Positions 1-8,498 of a stretch of 64,000 bases of DNA are shown piece after piece (within the stretch, counting starts at the first letter, position 1; each line of letters begins with the position of its first letter). The stretch is from contig NZ_KK211231.1 of NCBI RefSeq assembly GCF_000621205.1, forward strand, positions 62,001 to 126,000, given 5' to 3'. Source of the DNA: Halotalea alkalilenta DSM 17697 (lineage in GTDB: Bacteria; Pseudomonadota; Gammaproteobacteria; Pseudomonadales; Halomonadaceae). Under the pieces are notes generated by a model. That model had not been told where the DNA came from. It made no database searches and saw nothing but the letters and a program-made list of their open reading frames with translations. The position numbers were made by a program, and so were the translations under genes.

Positions 1-598
1 CCCCACCCTCCATCGCGACGTAGCGCATCGCCCGCGGATCGATGCCGGCGGCCCTGGCCATCAGCGCGGTCTGCATCCAGTCCTGGCTGCCCACCGTGCC
101 GCCGGCGCCGATCACCACCTCGCCCGGATTGCTCTTCAACGCATCGACCAGGTCGTCGAGGTCCTGGAACGGCGAATCAGCGCGCACCACCAGCGCACCG
201 TAGGTGGTACCAACGCCTGCGAGCCACTTCACCGCCTGCTCATCGAAGCGGCCGAACTTGCCCTGGGCGAGGTTGAGCAACGAGCCGCTGGACCAGGCGA
301 CGATGGTGCCCTCCTCGCCCGAACGCTGCGCGGCGACCGCGTTGTAGGCCACCGCGCCGATCCCACCCGGCATGTAGGTGACGCGCATCGGCGACGACAG
401 CAGGCCCTGCTGCACCAGCGCGCTCTGGGCCAGCTTGCAGGTCAGGTCGAAGCCACCGCCGGGCGAGGCGGGGGCGATGCACTCGGGACGACGCGGCTCC
501 TCGGACATCGCCGGCTGGGCGACGGCTAGGCCGAGAAGACACGCCACCGACAGCAGCAAGCGGGCGCCGGAAAAGGGTTGGAAGGTGGACGGGGACAT
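1..598 (-). CDS. tctC: TctC/Bug-family tripartite tricarboxylate transporter substrate-binding protein (partial, C-terminus beyond window)
   Basis: Periplasmic solute-binding protein of a tripartite tricarboxylate transporter, which would capture citrate-like acids for a TctAB membrane pair. About 199 codons are visible and the gene runs off the left edge. A hydrophobic signal peptide (LLLSVACLLGLAVAQPAMS) is followed by the family start ECIAPASPGGGFDLTCKLAQ and the MPGGIGAVAYN segment typical of Bug proteins. The ATG at 598 has an AGGAGA ribosome site. It is divergent from tctD/tctE at 798, the arrangement expected for a Tct system controlled by TctDE, so the substrate is probably citrate or another tricarboxylate. 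The tctB and tctA genes would lie left of the window. Confidence 0.85.
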   Translation of the reverse strand, partial: MSPSTFQPFSGARLLLSVACLLGLAVAQPAMSEEPRRPECIAPASPGGGFDLTCKLAQSALVQQGLLSSPMRVTYMPGGIGAVAYNAVAAQRSGEEGTIVAWSSGSLLNLAQGKFGRFDEQAVKWLAGVGTTYGALVVRADSPFQDLDDLVDALKSNPGEVVIGAGGTVGSQDWMQTALMARAAGIDPRAMRYVAMEGG

Positions 599-797
599 CG
601 GGTTCTCCTGGATTCTTCGGGCAGCGGGCGCCGGCTCGGCCAAGGACCGAGACCAAAGTGCTAGGGGGATGTCGATTATCTTTTTCTCCCCCGCCCGATA
701 CCCTCACATGGGGTGCCGCGCGGTTGACGCGGCCGACGATTCACTCGGCGTCCAGGCTATCGAGCGAGACTTTCAACAAGCTTTCAGGAGAGCCGCG

Positions 798-1484
798 ATG
801 CGTATCCTATTGGTCGAAGACCACCCTTCGCTGTCGGTCACCCTCACCGATGCGCTGCGCGCATCGAACTGGGCGGTGGATGCCTGTGGCGACGGGCTGA
901 CCGCGCAGACCATGCTCGAGACCGAGCGCTATACCATGCTGCTGCTCGACATCGGCCTGCCCGGGCTCGACGGCTTCGCGCTGCTGGCCTGGCTCAGGCG
1001 CCGCGACAGCCGGCTGCCGGTGCTCCTGATCTCGGCCCGCGGCAACATCAACGACCGGGTCAAGGGGCTCAACCTCGGCGCCGACGACTACCTGGTCAAA
1101 CCCTTCTCGCTCTCCGAGCTGGAGGCGCGGATCAACGCCGTACTCAGGCGGACCCGTCACGACGGCCAGCGCCTGCATCACTGCGGTGCGCTCGCCTACG
1201 ACACCGAGGATCGCCAGTTCACCCTCGGCCAGCGCCCGCTCGCGCTGACCCAGCGCGAACTCGCGGTGCTCGAGATCCTGATCAGCCGCAGCGGCAGGAT
1301 CGTCAGCAAGGAGCAGCTCGCAGGCCAGGTATTCTGCAATGAGGAATCGGGCTCGTTCGATGCGATCGAGGTCTACATCCATCGGCTGCGCAAGAAGCTC
1401 GCCAGCGCCGACGTGCGCATCGTCACCTTCCGCGGCCTGGGCTATCAGCTCGAGACGATTACCCGTGAGGCCATCGCCGAGTGA
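798..1484 (+). CDS. tctD: OmpR-family response regulator, TctD-like
   Basis: DNA-binding response regulator of 228 residues. The receiver domain (about 1-115) has the acidic pocket in LVEDHP, phospho-acceptor Asp51 in LLLDIGLPGLDG and Lys101 in DDYLVKPFS. A winged-helix effector domain (about 130-222) ends with YIHRLRKKL and FRGLGYQLE. I chose the ATG at 798 because it starts exactly at the receiver domain and follows CAGGAG; the reading frame extends upstream without homology. Its stop overlaps the GTG of the kinase gene. Divergent placement from the TctC-like gene supports a role in switching on tricarboxylate uptake. The 199 bp between them must hold both promoters. Confidence 0.9.
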   Translation: MRILLVEDHPSLSVTLTDALRASNWAVDACGDGLTAQTMLETERYTMLLLDIGLPGLDGFALLAWLRRRDSRLPVLLISARGNINDRVKGLNLGADDYLVKPFSLSELEARINAVLRRTRHDGQRLHHCGALAYDTEDRQFTLGQRPLALTQRELAVLEILISRSGRIVSKEQLAGQVFCNEESGSFDAIEVYIHRLRKKLASADVRIVTFRGLGYQLETITREAIAE

Positions 1485-2929
1485 GCCCCGGTTCGGTTCG
1501 CACTCCCTCGCTGCGCGGCAGGCTGCTGGGCTGGATCGGCCTGGCGCTGCTGGCGCTGCTCGGCCTCGCCGCGCTGAAGAGCTGGCTCGATGCTCGCGCC
1601 AACGCCGAGATCGCCTACGACCGCTCGCTGCTGACCGCCGCAAGGGTGATCGGCGATTCGCTGCAGGTCGAGGGCGAGCAGCTGATCGCCAATGTGCCCT
1701 ATTCGGTGCTCGACCCCTTCTCGCTGGACAGCGGCGGTAGCGCCTACTACCAGGTGATCGACCCACGCGGTCGCCAGGCCGCCGGTTTCGTCGATCTTCC
1801 CGCCCCCCCCGAAGGGCTCGCGCTCACCCGTCGCTATCCGGCGCTGGCGCGCTTTTTCGATGCCGACTACGGCAACCGCGAGGTACGGGTGGTCTCGCTG
1901 CTGGTACCGCTCTCCGACGCCCGACTCAGCGGCATGGCGGAGATCCGCGTCGCCGAGCATCGCGACATCCACCGCCAGCTGATGCGCCAGCTGCTGGAGC
2001 GCTCGATGCTGCAGCTCGCCCTCTTCGCGCTGGTCGCCTTCCTGCTCTTCGCCGCCGCGATCGGCACCGCGCTGCGCCCGCTCGAGCGGGTCGCGCGGAT
2101 GATCCAGAGCCGCGACGCCAACGACCTCGGTCCGCTGCCGCTGGACGGCGTGCAGCGTGAAGTACGCGGGCTGATCGAGGCGATCAATCACCTGACCGTG
2201 CGGCTCGAGGAGGTGCTCAGCGCCCAGCGCGACTTCGTCGCCGACGCCGCCCACCAGCTGCGCACACCGCTGTTCGCCCTGCGTGCCCAGCTTGAGCTTG
2301 GCTTGCGCAACGGCGCGCAGAGCGATTTGCGCGCCATCCTCACCCGCGTCCAGCACGACCTCGAGCAGCTCACCCTGCTTTCCAACCGGCTATTGTCGCT
2401 GGCAAGGGTCGAGAACGATCTCCAGCGACGCGCCTTCGCACCCTGCGAGCTCACCGCCCTGACCCGCGACTTCTGCCTCGGCATGGCTTCGCTCGCCCAT
2501 CAGCGCGGGCTGGGGCTCGCCTTCGAGGCGGATGGGCCGTGCTGGATCGCGGCCGACGCAGCGCTGATCAACGAGCTGTTGGCGATCCTGATCGGCAATG
2601 CGCAGGCCTATACGCCGAAGGGCGGGCAGATACTGGTGAAGGTCGCACGAGATGGCGTGCTGGAAGTCGAGGATGACGGGCCGGGTATCCCCGAAGAGGA
2701 GCGGGAGCGGGTGTTCGAGCGGTTCTACCGCGGTCGCCATCGCGAGCGCTTCGACGAGCGCAACGCGATCAGCGGTACCGGCCTCGGGCTTGCGATCGCC
2801 CAGCGCATCTGCACCGCCCACGGCGCAGAGATCACCCTCAGCGAAGGCCAGCAGGGCGGCACGCTGGCCCGCGTGGCGTTCGTCACCGTCGAGCCGTCGC
2901 CCACCCCGAAACGGCTACAACCCGCCTGA
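1481..2929 (+). CDS. tctE: sensor histidine kinase, TctE-like
   Basis: Inner-membrane sensor kinase of 482 residues, partner of the preceding TctD-like regulator, with a GTGA start/stop overlap. A first membrane helix (about 15-33) is followed by a TctE-type periplasmic region (about 35-175), a second helix (about 177-197) and a HAMP-like linker. The phospho-acceptor His258 lies in DAAHQLRTP. The ATPase domain has an N-box-like NAQAYTP, a G1 box DDGPGIP and a G2 box GTGLGLAIA. Family knowledge says TctE senses citrate or other tricarboxylates in the periplasm; the actual ligand here is inferred. Confidence 0.9.
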   Translation: MSPGSVRTPSLRGRLLGWIGLALLALLGLAALKSWLDARANAEIAYDRSLLTAARVIGDSLQVEGEQLIANVPYSVLDPFSLDSGGSAYYQVIDPRGRQAAGFVDLPAPPEGLALTRRYPALARFFDADYGNREVRVVSLLVPLSDARLSGMAEIRVAEHRDIHRQLMRQLLERSMLQLALFALVAFLLFAAAIGTALRPLERVARMIQSRDANDLGPLPLDGVQREVRGLIEAINHLTVRLEEVLSAQRDFVADAAHQLRTPLFALRAQLELGLRNGAQSDLRAILTRVQHDLEQLTLLSNRLLSLARVENDLQRRAFAPCELTALTRDFCLGMASLAHQRGLGLAFEADGPCWIAADAALINELLAILIGNAQAYTPKGGQILVKVARDGVLEVEDDGPGIPEEERERVFERFYRGRHRERFDERNAISGTGLGLAIAQRICTAHGAEITLSEGQQGGTLARVAFVTVEPSPTPKRLQPA

Positions 2930-2977
2930 AGCGCTCGGAAGGCGCCGCTAGCCGCCCCGCCTGATGAAGATGCCCGT

Positions 2978-4123
2978 TCAGTCGAGCAGTTCGAGCTTGA
3001 GCAGCTTGCCGTCGTCGTGATCGGTGAGCAGGTAGAGCGCGCCATCGGGGCCTTGGCGCACATCGCGAATGCGCTCCCCTCGCCCGGCGAGCAGCCGCTC
3101 CTCGTGGCTGACCCGGTCACCATCGAGCTCGAGCCGGATCAGCTCCTCGGTCGCCAGCGCACCGATGAACAGATCGCCCTGCCACTCGCCCAGGCGCTCA
3201 TCGGTGGCGAACGCCATGCCGCTCACCCCAGGCGAAACCTCCCAGACGTAGTCCGGCGGCTCGGTACCTTCCACCTCGGTGCCCTGGGCTTCGGCGATCG
3301 GCTGACCGGAGTAGTCGAGGCCATGGGTAGCGAGTGGCCAGCCGTAGTTGGCGCCGGCCCGGGGCAGGTTGATCTCGTCGCCGCCGCGCGGCCCGTGCTC
3401 GTTGACCCACAGCGCGCCGCTGTCGGGATGCAGCGCGGCGCCCTGCGGATTGCGGTGCCCGTAGGACCAGATCTCGTCGAGCGCATCGTCGTCGCCGACG
3501 AAGGGGTTGTCGGTGGGTACGCTGCCGTCGCGATTGAGCCTCACCACCTTGCCCTGGTGCAGATCGAGGCGCTGCGCGGTAGGCCGCTGGTTGTTCTCGC
3601 CGAGGGCGACGAACAAGGTGCCGTCATCGGCGAACACGATGCGAGAGCCGAAATGATTGCCGGTGGAGAGCTTGTCGGCCTGGCGGAACAGCACCTCGAC
3701 CTCGCTCAGCCTCTCGCCCTCGAGCCGGGCACGCGCCAGCGCAGTACCGGCGCGGCCATCGTCCCCCGCCTCCGCGTAGGTGAAGTAGATCCAGGGATCA
3801 TGCTCGAAATCGGGCGGCACGGCGATGTCGAGCAGCCCACCCTGCCGCTGCGCCCAGACCTCGGGGAGCCCTTCGAGCGGCGCGGAGAGCTCGCCTGCGC
3901 CGGAGACCAGGCGCAGGCGGCCGGGCTTCTCGCTGACCAGCGCCCGGCCGTCGGGAAGAAAGGCGAGCGCCCAGGGGCGCTCGAGGCCTTCCACGATCGA
4001 GGTGACGCGAAGCGTGCCACGCTCGCTTGGGTATTCGCTGGCATCGGCCCCTTCGGGAGGCGTCAGTGCAAGACTCGGGGCCGCGCAGAGGAGGAGCGCG
4101 AGCGCGAACGGAAAACGCAGCAT
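2978..4123 (-). CDS. PQQ-dependent aldose sugar dehydrogenase (YliI/Asd type), exported
   Basis: Soluble periplasmic quinoprotein of 381 residues that would oxidise aldoses to lactones with PQQ and calcium. The N-terminus is a clear signal peptide (FALALLLCAAPSLA). The body is a six-bladed beta-propeller of the glucose/sorbosone dehydrogenase family, with hallmark segments GLERPWALAFLPDGRALVSE, GNHFGSRIVF, YGHRNPQGAALHP and NEHGPRGGDEINLP. The length matches the family. No PQQ synthesis gene is in the window, so cofactor supply is unknown. It converges with tctE and appears monocistronic. Confidence 0.88.
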   Translation of the reverse strand: MLRFPFALALLLCAAPSLALTPPEGADASEYPSERGTLRVTSIVEGLERPWALAFLPDGRALVSEKPGRLRLVSGAGELSAPLEGLPEVWAQRQGGLLDIAVPPDFEHDPWIYFTYAEAGDDGRAGTALARARLEGERLSEVEVLFRQADKLSTGNHFGSRIVFADDGTLFVALGENNQRPTAQRLDLHQGKVVRLNRDGSVPTDNPFVGDDDALDEIWSYGHRNPQGAALHPDSGALWVNEHGPRGGDEINLPRAGANYGWPLATHGLDYSGQPIAEAQGTEVEGTEPPDYVWEVSPGVSGMAFATDERLGEWQGDLFIGALATEELIRLELDGDRVSHEERLLAGRGERIRDVRQGPDGALYLLTDHDDGKLLKLELLD

Positions 4124-4237
4124 GGGAGACTCCGGCCAGGATGGATTGAGAACCTCTTCAAGCCTAACCGGTGAGGCCGCCCACGCTAGCCAGGCAGCGA
4201 GAGTTTAAGCCGCGCACAAGGATCGAACGCCGGCGAC

Positions 4238-4272
4238 GGCGTGAAACGCGCATCGCCTGCGCGTTTCACGCC
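4238..4272. terminator. long hairpin overlapping the MFS stop codon
   Basis: A perfect 14-bp inverted repeat (GGCGTGAAACGCGC / GCGCGTTTCACGCC) with a 7-nt loop. Its right arm covers the stop codon of the minus-strand MFS gene. No strong T-run follows on the minus strand; on the plus strand TGGTTTTC follows. It is probably a terminator or an mRNA 3'-end stabiliser. Confidence 0.55.
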
Positions 4273-5456
4273 TGGTTTTCGGCGATCTGCATCGACGCCC
4301 GCTCGCGCGCGGCACGGTGGTTGAACATCCTGAGGGTGTAGAGGGCGACGCCGAGTGCGAGCAGCATCAGCAGCGCGCCGAACAGCGGCAGCTGGCCATA
4401 CGGCAGGCCTGCGTCGATCACCACGCCACCGAGCGTCGCACCGATCGCGTTACCGAGATTGAACGCGCTCTGGTTCAGCGTCGAGGCCAGATTCGGCGCC
4501 TCCGCGGACTGGTCGACGATCAGAAGCTGCAGCAGCGGCACCAGGGCGAAGGCGAACATGCCCCAAATGAACATGGTGGCCAGCGCGATCCAGAAATCGG
4601 CCAAGGCCAGCCAGAAGATCACCAGGATCGCAACGACGCCCGCCATCAGCTTGATCATCGGCGGCATCAGCTTGCCGCCGGAAAGCCGCCCGCCGAGCAG
4701 GCTGCCGAAGGTCAGCCCGACGCCAAAGACCAGGAGGAACAGCGTCACCGTATGGCCACCGACGCCGGTGACCTGGTTGAGCATCGGGGTGATGTAGGTG
4801 AACACCGAGAACATGCTCACCGAGGCGAGCACGCTCATCCCCAGCGCCAGCAGCACCGGCTTCTGGCGCAGCACGGTGAACTCGCCGATGATCCGGCCGT
4901 GGCTGCGCGGCAGCCGGCCCGGCACCCAACGCCAAAGCGCGACCAATGCGACCACGCCGATCAATGCGACCACAGCGAAGGTCGAGCGCCAGCCAAAGGC
5001 CTGGCCGAGCGCGGTACCGAACGGCACCCCGAGCACGTTGGCCAGGGTGAGCCCCGCGAACATCAGCGAGATCGCATGCCCGCGCTTCTCCGGCGGCACC
5101 AAGCTCGCCGCGGTCACCGCACCGATGCCGAAGAAGGCGCCGTGGGAGAGCGATGTCAGCACCCGCGCGGCCATCAGCGTGTAGTAGCCCGGCGCCAGTG
5201 CGCAGGCGACGTTACCGATGACGAACAAGCAAGTCAGCGCGATCAGCGTCGGCTTGCGCGGCCAGCGCGCCGAGATCACCGCAAGGATCGGGCCGCCGAC
5301 CACGACCCCCATCGCATAGCCCGTCACCAGCATGCCAGCCTGGGAAATCTTGACCTGTAGATCCGCTGCCATCTCGGGCAGAAGGCCCATGATGACGAAT
5401 TCGGTCGTGCCAATGCCAAAGGCGGCAATGGCCAGCGCGATAATCGGTAGAGGCAT
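4266..5456 (-). CDS. MFS drug/metabolite exporter (AraJ/PbuE-like, DHA1 family)
   Basis: Twelve-helix major facilitator transporter of about 396 residues. It starts with MPLPIIALAIAAFGIGTTEF and VIMGLLPEMAADL, the diagnostic start of the arabinose/purine-nucleoside efflux branch. Motif A-like SARWPRKP sits between helices 2 and 3, and LTSLSHGAFFGIG marks helix 4. I chose the ATG at 5456 because family members begin there; an in-frame TTG at 5474 would add six residues. The substrate cannot be predicted beyond drug, sugar or nucleoside export driven by protons. Confidence 0.85.
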   Translation of the reverse strand: MPLPIIALAIAAFGIGTTEFVIMGLLPEMAADLQVKISQAGMLVTGYAMGVVVGGPILAVISARWPRKPTLIALTCLFVIGNVACALAPGYYTLMAARVLTSLSHGAFFGIGAVTAASLVPPEKRGHAISLMFAGLTLANVLGVPFGTALGQAFGWRSTFAVVALIGVVALVALWRWVPGRLPRSHGRIIGEFTVLRQKPVLLALGMSVLASVSMFSVFTYITPMLNQVTGVGGHTVTLFLLVFGVGLTFGSLLGGRLSGGKLMPPMIKLMAGVVAILVIFWLALADFWIALATMFIWGMFAFALVPLLQLLIVDQSAEAPNLASTLNQSAFNLGNAIGATLGGVVIDAGLPYGQLPLFGALLMLLALGVALYTLRMFNHRAARERASMQIAENQA

Positions 5457-5492
5457 CGAAGTCCCGCTCAGCAAGGTAGGTCACGGACGCAA

Positions 5493-5517
5493 GACGGCCG
5501 CCGCCAAAGCGGCCGTC
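5493..5517. terminator. hairpin between hydrolase and MFS genes
   Basis: A 9-bp perfect stem (GACGGCCGC / GCGGCCGTC) with a 7-nt loop in the 134-bp gap between two minus-strand genes. There is no T-tract, so it may be a Rho-dependent or weak terminator for the upstream hydrolase, or a leader hairpin of the MFS mRNA. Confidence 0.35.
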
Positions 5518-5590
5518 GCAGGGTCAACAAGGGGGCGAGTATAGGACAGGGATCGCAGACGACTAAAGTCTTATGCCCGCGTTTTTTGCG

Positions 5591-6508
5591 CTAGTCCCCC
5601 TGTCGATCGTATGAGAACTGCCCCCACTCCTCGATGCACCGCGCCGCCTGGGCGGGAAACTCCTCATGGCTCGCCAGCCGGCCGTGCGGGAGCAGCTCGA
5701 GGGTGACCCGGTCGAGCGTACCGAGCGCGAGCATCTCGGCCTTGGAACGCTTCGGCGCAAGCTCGGGCACCAGCACCAGCAGCGGAATTCCCGCAGCGCT
5801 CGCCGCATCGAGGAAGGCTTGACGGGAGATGAACGGGTCGAGCGCACCGGTGACGAAGCGAACCGAAGCGAAGCGGGCGTTCTCGGCCTCGAGCACCGCC
5901 CGCTTGGACGCCATGCGCTGCGGATCATCGAGCCAGCGTGGGTCCTCGTAGACGTGCTCGGTGCTCATCTTGCGCACCATCGGCGCGCAGACGTTCAGCC
6001 GGTAGAGCAATGGTCCGAGCAGCGGCGCATCGACCGCCCGGCGCAGCCGACGATAGAGCGGGCGGTCACGACGAGTCTGCACGCTATTGGCCATGGTCGG
6101 CAGCGGCCCTCGCCAGGTGGGGGCCAGCAGCGCCGCCGCCTCGACCGGACTCGACGCTGCGGCATCTGTGCGCGACAGCGCCTCGAGCAGATAGCCCGCG
6201 CCGTGCCCCGCGGCCACCGCATAGCGCGGCGCGTAGTGCGCCAGCAGCGCGATGACGAAGGCACCGAGCAGATCCGGCGTCCAGCGCATCCGCGGGCGTG
6301 GCAGCTCGCCGAAACCGGGCCAATCCACCGCCACGGTGGCATAGCGGGCGCCAAGCAAGCGCTGCAGCGCCAGCACCTCGTGACGGGTCGAGATAGTCGA
6401 CAAAGCAGGCAGGATCAAAAGCGTTGGGCCTGCGCCGCAGCGCGTCACCGCTACCGTCATTGGCTTCCCCTGCCATTGCCAGGAGAAGGTCTCCTCGCTC
6501 TGGTTCAT
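5591..6508 (-). CDS. alpha/beta-hydrolase fold protein lacking the canonical nucleophile
   Basis: 305-residue alpha/beta-hydrolase-fold protein. The start at 6508 follows a GGGGAG ribosome site. The fold is recognisable from LLILPALSTISTRHE near the oxyanion region, VDWPGFGELPRP, a nucleophile-elbow position at residues 101-105 and a late LLPHGRLASHEEFP segment. At the elbow the usual G-x-Ser/Asp/Cys-x-G reads G101-H-G-A-G105, so the nucleophile is glycine. The protein may be catalytically dead, or may use another mechanism like cofactor-free members of the fold. It lies downstream of the LysR gene on the same strand with an 85-bp gap. Function unknown. Confidence 0.7.
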   Translation of the reverse strand: MNQSEETFSWQWQGKPMTVAVTRCGAGPTLLILPALSTISTRHEVLALQRLLGARYATVAVDWPGFGELPRPRMRWTPDLLGAFVIALLAHYAPRYAVAAGHGAGYLLEALSRTDAAASSPVEAAALLAPTWRGPLPTMANSVQTRRDRPLYRRLRRAVDAPLLGPLLYRLNVCAPMVRKMSTEHVYEDPRWLDDPQRMASKRAVLEAENARFASVRFVTGALDPFISRQAFLDAASAAGIPLLVLVPELAPKRSKAEMLALGTLDRVTLELLPHGRLASHEEFPAQAARCIEEWGQFSYDRQGD

Positions 6509-6593
6509 GTCGGTCTCCCCATCGGTTGCTGTCACTGAACCATAGCACTCCACCGTGACCAGGGGGTGCCAACGCTCACCAGCAAAATGAGCG

Positions 6594-7511
6594 TCAACAC
6601 GCTCCAGACGACGGTACTCGCGCGGGCAGCGCCTCGCTCAGCCAGCCGAGCAGGGCCTCGAGCCGCCGCGAGGGATGCCGTCTCGGCCGGTAGACCGCGT
6701 AGAAGTCGGCGCTCGGCGTGATCACCCCCGGCAGCAGCTCGACCAATCGACCCTGCGCCAAGTGCGCCTGCACATCCCACCAAGAGCGCAGCACCAGCCC
6801 ATGACCGTCGAGGGCGAGCCGCACCGCCACCTCACCGTCGTTGGTCGAGAGCGTGCCTTTGATGCGCACCGCTCGCTCGCGGCCCTGGTCGATGAAGCGC
6901 CAGATCCCATGGTCGCTCGAGTTCTCGCGCAGCACGATGCAGCGGTGCGCGGCCAGTGCGTCGAGATCAGCAGGAGCCCCATGGGCGTCGAGATAGGCCG
7001 GGGAGGCGCACAGCACGCGCCGATTGGCGAGCAGCCTGCGGGCCACGAGCCGGGCATCCGGCGGAGGCCCGACCCGGATCACCAGGTCGAAGCCATCGTC
7101 GAGGCTCGGCGGATAGTTGCCCAGTTCGAGCTGGAGCTCGAGCTCGGGATGACGCAGGGCGAAGCTCGACAGCAAAGGCGCTATGTGGCGACGACCGAAG
7201 CCGAAGGTGGCACTGACCCTGAGCGAGCCGCGCAGGCTCTGCCGCGGGTCGCTCAGCGCCCCTTCGAGCTCGGCCAGCTCGGCGAGGATCGAGGCGCCGC
7301 GTTCGAGGTAGAGCTCCCCCTCGGCGGTGAGGCTGAGCTTGCGGGTCGAGCGCTGCATCAGGGTCACACCGAGGCGGCGCTCGAGCTGGGCCAATCGCTT
7401 GCTCACCGCGGCCAGCGAGAGGCCGAGATCGCGCGCGGTCGCGGTCATGCTCTCCGCGCGGGCGAGGCGCTGGAAGAAGGCAAGATCATCGATGACGGAC
7501 AAGATTATCAA
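6594..7511 (-). CDS. LysR-family transcriptional regulator, DmlR-like
   Basis: About 305 residues. The N-terminal winged helix (DLAFFQRLARAESMTATARD, then LSLAAVSKRLAQLERRLGV) is followed by a periplasmic-binding-like effector domain (about 90-295). The start is not ATG: TTG at 7511 or TTG at 7502 both fit. It is divergent from the hydrolase/D-malate dehydrogenase operon, the same layout as dmlR-dmlA in enterobacteria, so it probably activates that operon in response to a hydroxy-acid. This is inference from layout; the ligand is unknown. It may also co-transcribe the hydrolase-fold gene downstream. Confidence 0.85.
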   Translation of the reverse strand: MIILSVIDDLAFFQRLARAESMTATARDLGLSLAAVSKRLAQLERRLGVTLMQRSTRKLSLTAEGELYLERGASILAELAELEGALSDPRQSLRGSLRVSATFGFGRRHIAPLLSSFALRHPELELQLELGNYPPSLDDGFDLVIRVGPPPDARLVARRLLANRRVLCASPAYLDAHGAPADLDALAAHRCIVLRENSSDHGIWRFIDQGRERAVRIKGTLSTNDGEVAVRLALDGHGLVLRSWWDVQAHLAQGRLVELLPGVITPSADFYAVYRPRRHPSRRLEALLGWLSEALPARVPSSGAC

Positions 7512-7516
7512 CCTGT

Positions 7517-7530
7517 ATTCAAGGATGAAT
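7517..7530. promoter_or_regulatory. candidate LysR operator (inverted repeat)
   Basis: ATTCA-AGGA-TGAAT, a perfect 5-bp inverted repeat in the 93-bp divergent gap, six bases upstream of the LysR start. The spacing is one base short of the canonical T-N11-A LysR box. The position suits autoregulation plus control of the divergent operon. Confidence 0.35.
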
Positions 7531-7604
7531 TGAACTCAAGCCTGATTGTATCGTTTTCTCCCAGGACTAGAATCGACTCCCATCATTGATCGGGGAGCCT
7601 GCCC

Positions 7605-8498
7605 ATGTTCGAAGGATTCGAGCCGTTCGACATCGACGTCGGTGACCCGGACGATGATGTGCGGATCAGCGGCCTGATCAAGGGTAGCGGGCCGGCGCTG
7701 CTGTTGCTCCACGGTCATCCGCAGAATCACCGCATCTGGCATCGGGTCAGTGCGGCGCTGGCCGAGCGTTTCACCGTGGTGCTCACCGACCTGCGCGGCT
7801 ATGGCGCATCGTCCAAGCCCCCCGGCACGCCGGATCACGCCAACTACTCCAAGCGCGCGATGGCCCGCGACCAGCATGAAGTCATGCAGCGGCTCGGCTT
7901 CGCGCGCTACTCGATCTGCGCCCATGACCGCGGCGCGCGCGTCGCCCACCGCCTCGCCCTCGATCATCCCCAGGCGGTCGAGCGGATGATGCTGCTCGAC
8001 ATCGCGCCGACCCTGGCGATGTACGAAGCCACCGATCGTGCCTTCGCCACCGCCTACTTCCATTGGTTCTTGCTGATTCAGCCATCGCCGCTGCCGGAGC
8101 GGCTGATCTCGGCCGCCCCGCACGCCTGGGTCGACGGCGTGATGGGCGGCCGCCACGCGGGGCTGTCGGTCTTCGCCCCCGAGGCGCTGGAGAGCTATCG
8201 CACCCAGCTCGAGGATCCCGCCGCGGTGCACGGCATGTGCGAGGACTACCGCGCCAGCGCGACGATCGATCTCGAGCATGACCGATTCGATCTCGACCAG
8301 GGCCGACGGCTCGAGCTGCCGCTCAAGGTGCTGTGGGGCGCCCACAGCACGGTCGGGCGCTGCTTCGATCCAATGCGTGAGTGGCGCAAGGTCGCCCGGC
8401 GGGTCGAAGGCCGGGCACTGGACTGCGGTCACTACATCCCCGAGGAGCGGCCTGACCGGCTGCTCGATGAACTCCACGACTTCATGAGGACTCCATGA
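7605..8498 (+). CDS. fluoroacetate-dehalogenase-like alpha/beta-hydrolase (haloacetate dehalogenase family)
   Basis: Cytoplasmic alpha/beta-hydrolase of 297 residues. All residues known to matter in fluoroacetate dehalogenase (RPA1163 type) are visible at matching spacing: nucleophile Asp108, carboxylate-binding Arg109 and Arg112 (HDRGAR), acidic Asp132 (LLDIAPT), halide-pocket His153-Trp154 (YFHWFLL) and Tyr215 (MCEDYRA), and catalytic His276 (CGHYIPE). Family members cleave C-F or C-Cl bonds of 2-haloacids, giving 2-hydroxyacids. The stop overlaps the dehydrogenase start by ATGA, so the two are translationally coupled. A 2-hydroxyacid product feeding a hydroxyacid dehydrogenase is inference; an epoxide or ester substrate is also possible. 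Confidence 0.75.
   Translation: MFEGFEPFDIDVGDPDDDVRISGLIKGSGPALLLLHGHPQNHRIWHRVSAALAERFTVVLTDLRGYGASSKPPGTPDHANYSKRAMARDQHEVMQRLGFARYSICAHDRGARVAHRLALDHPQAVERMMLLDIAPTLAMYEATDRAFATAYFHWFLLIQPSPLPERLISAAPHAWVDGVMGGRHAGLSVFAPEALESYRTQLEDPAAVHGMCEDYRASATIDLEHDRFDLDQGRRLELPLKVLWGAHSTVGRCFDPMREWRKVARRVEGRALDCGHYIPEERPDRLLDELHDFMRTP

Noticed and set aside
240-707. 155-residue minus-strand reading frame over the tctC gene
   Set aside because: It is another frame of tctC; composition is Arg/Ala-rich and the real signal peptide and Bug motifs are in the other frame.
807-1766. Long minus-strand frame opposite tctD/tctE
   Set aside because: High GC makes antisense frames open. The plus strand holds complete receiver and kinase motifs.
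3017-4174. 385-residue plus-strand frame opposite the aldose dehydrogenase
   Set aside because: Antisense shadow without recognisable domains; the minus-strand protein has a signal peptide and all family motifs.
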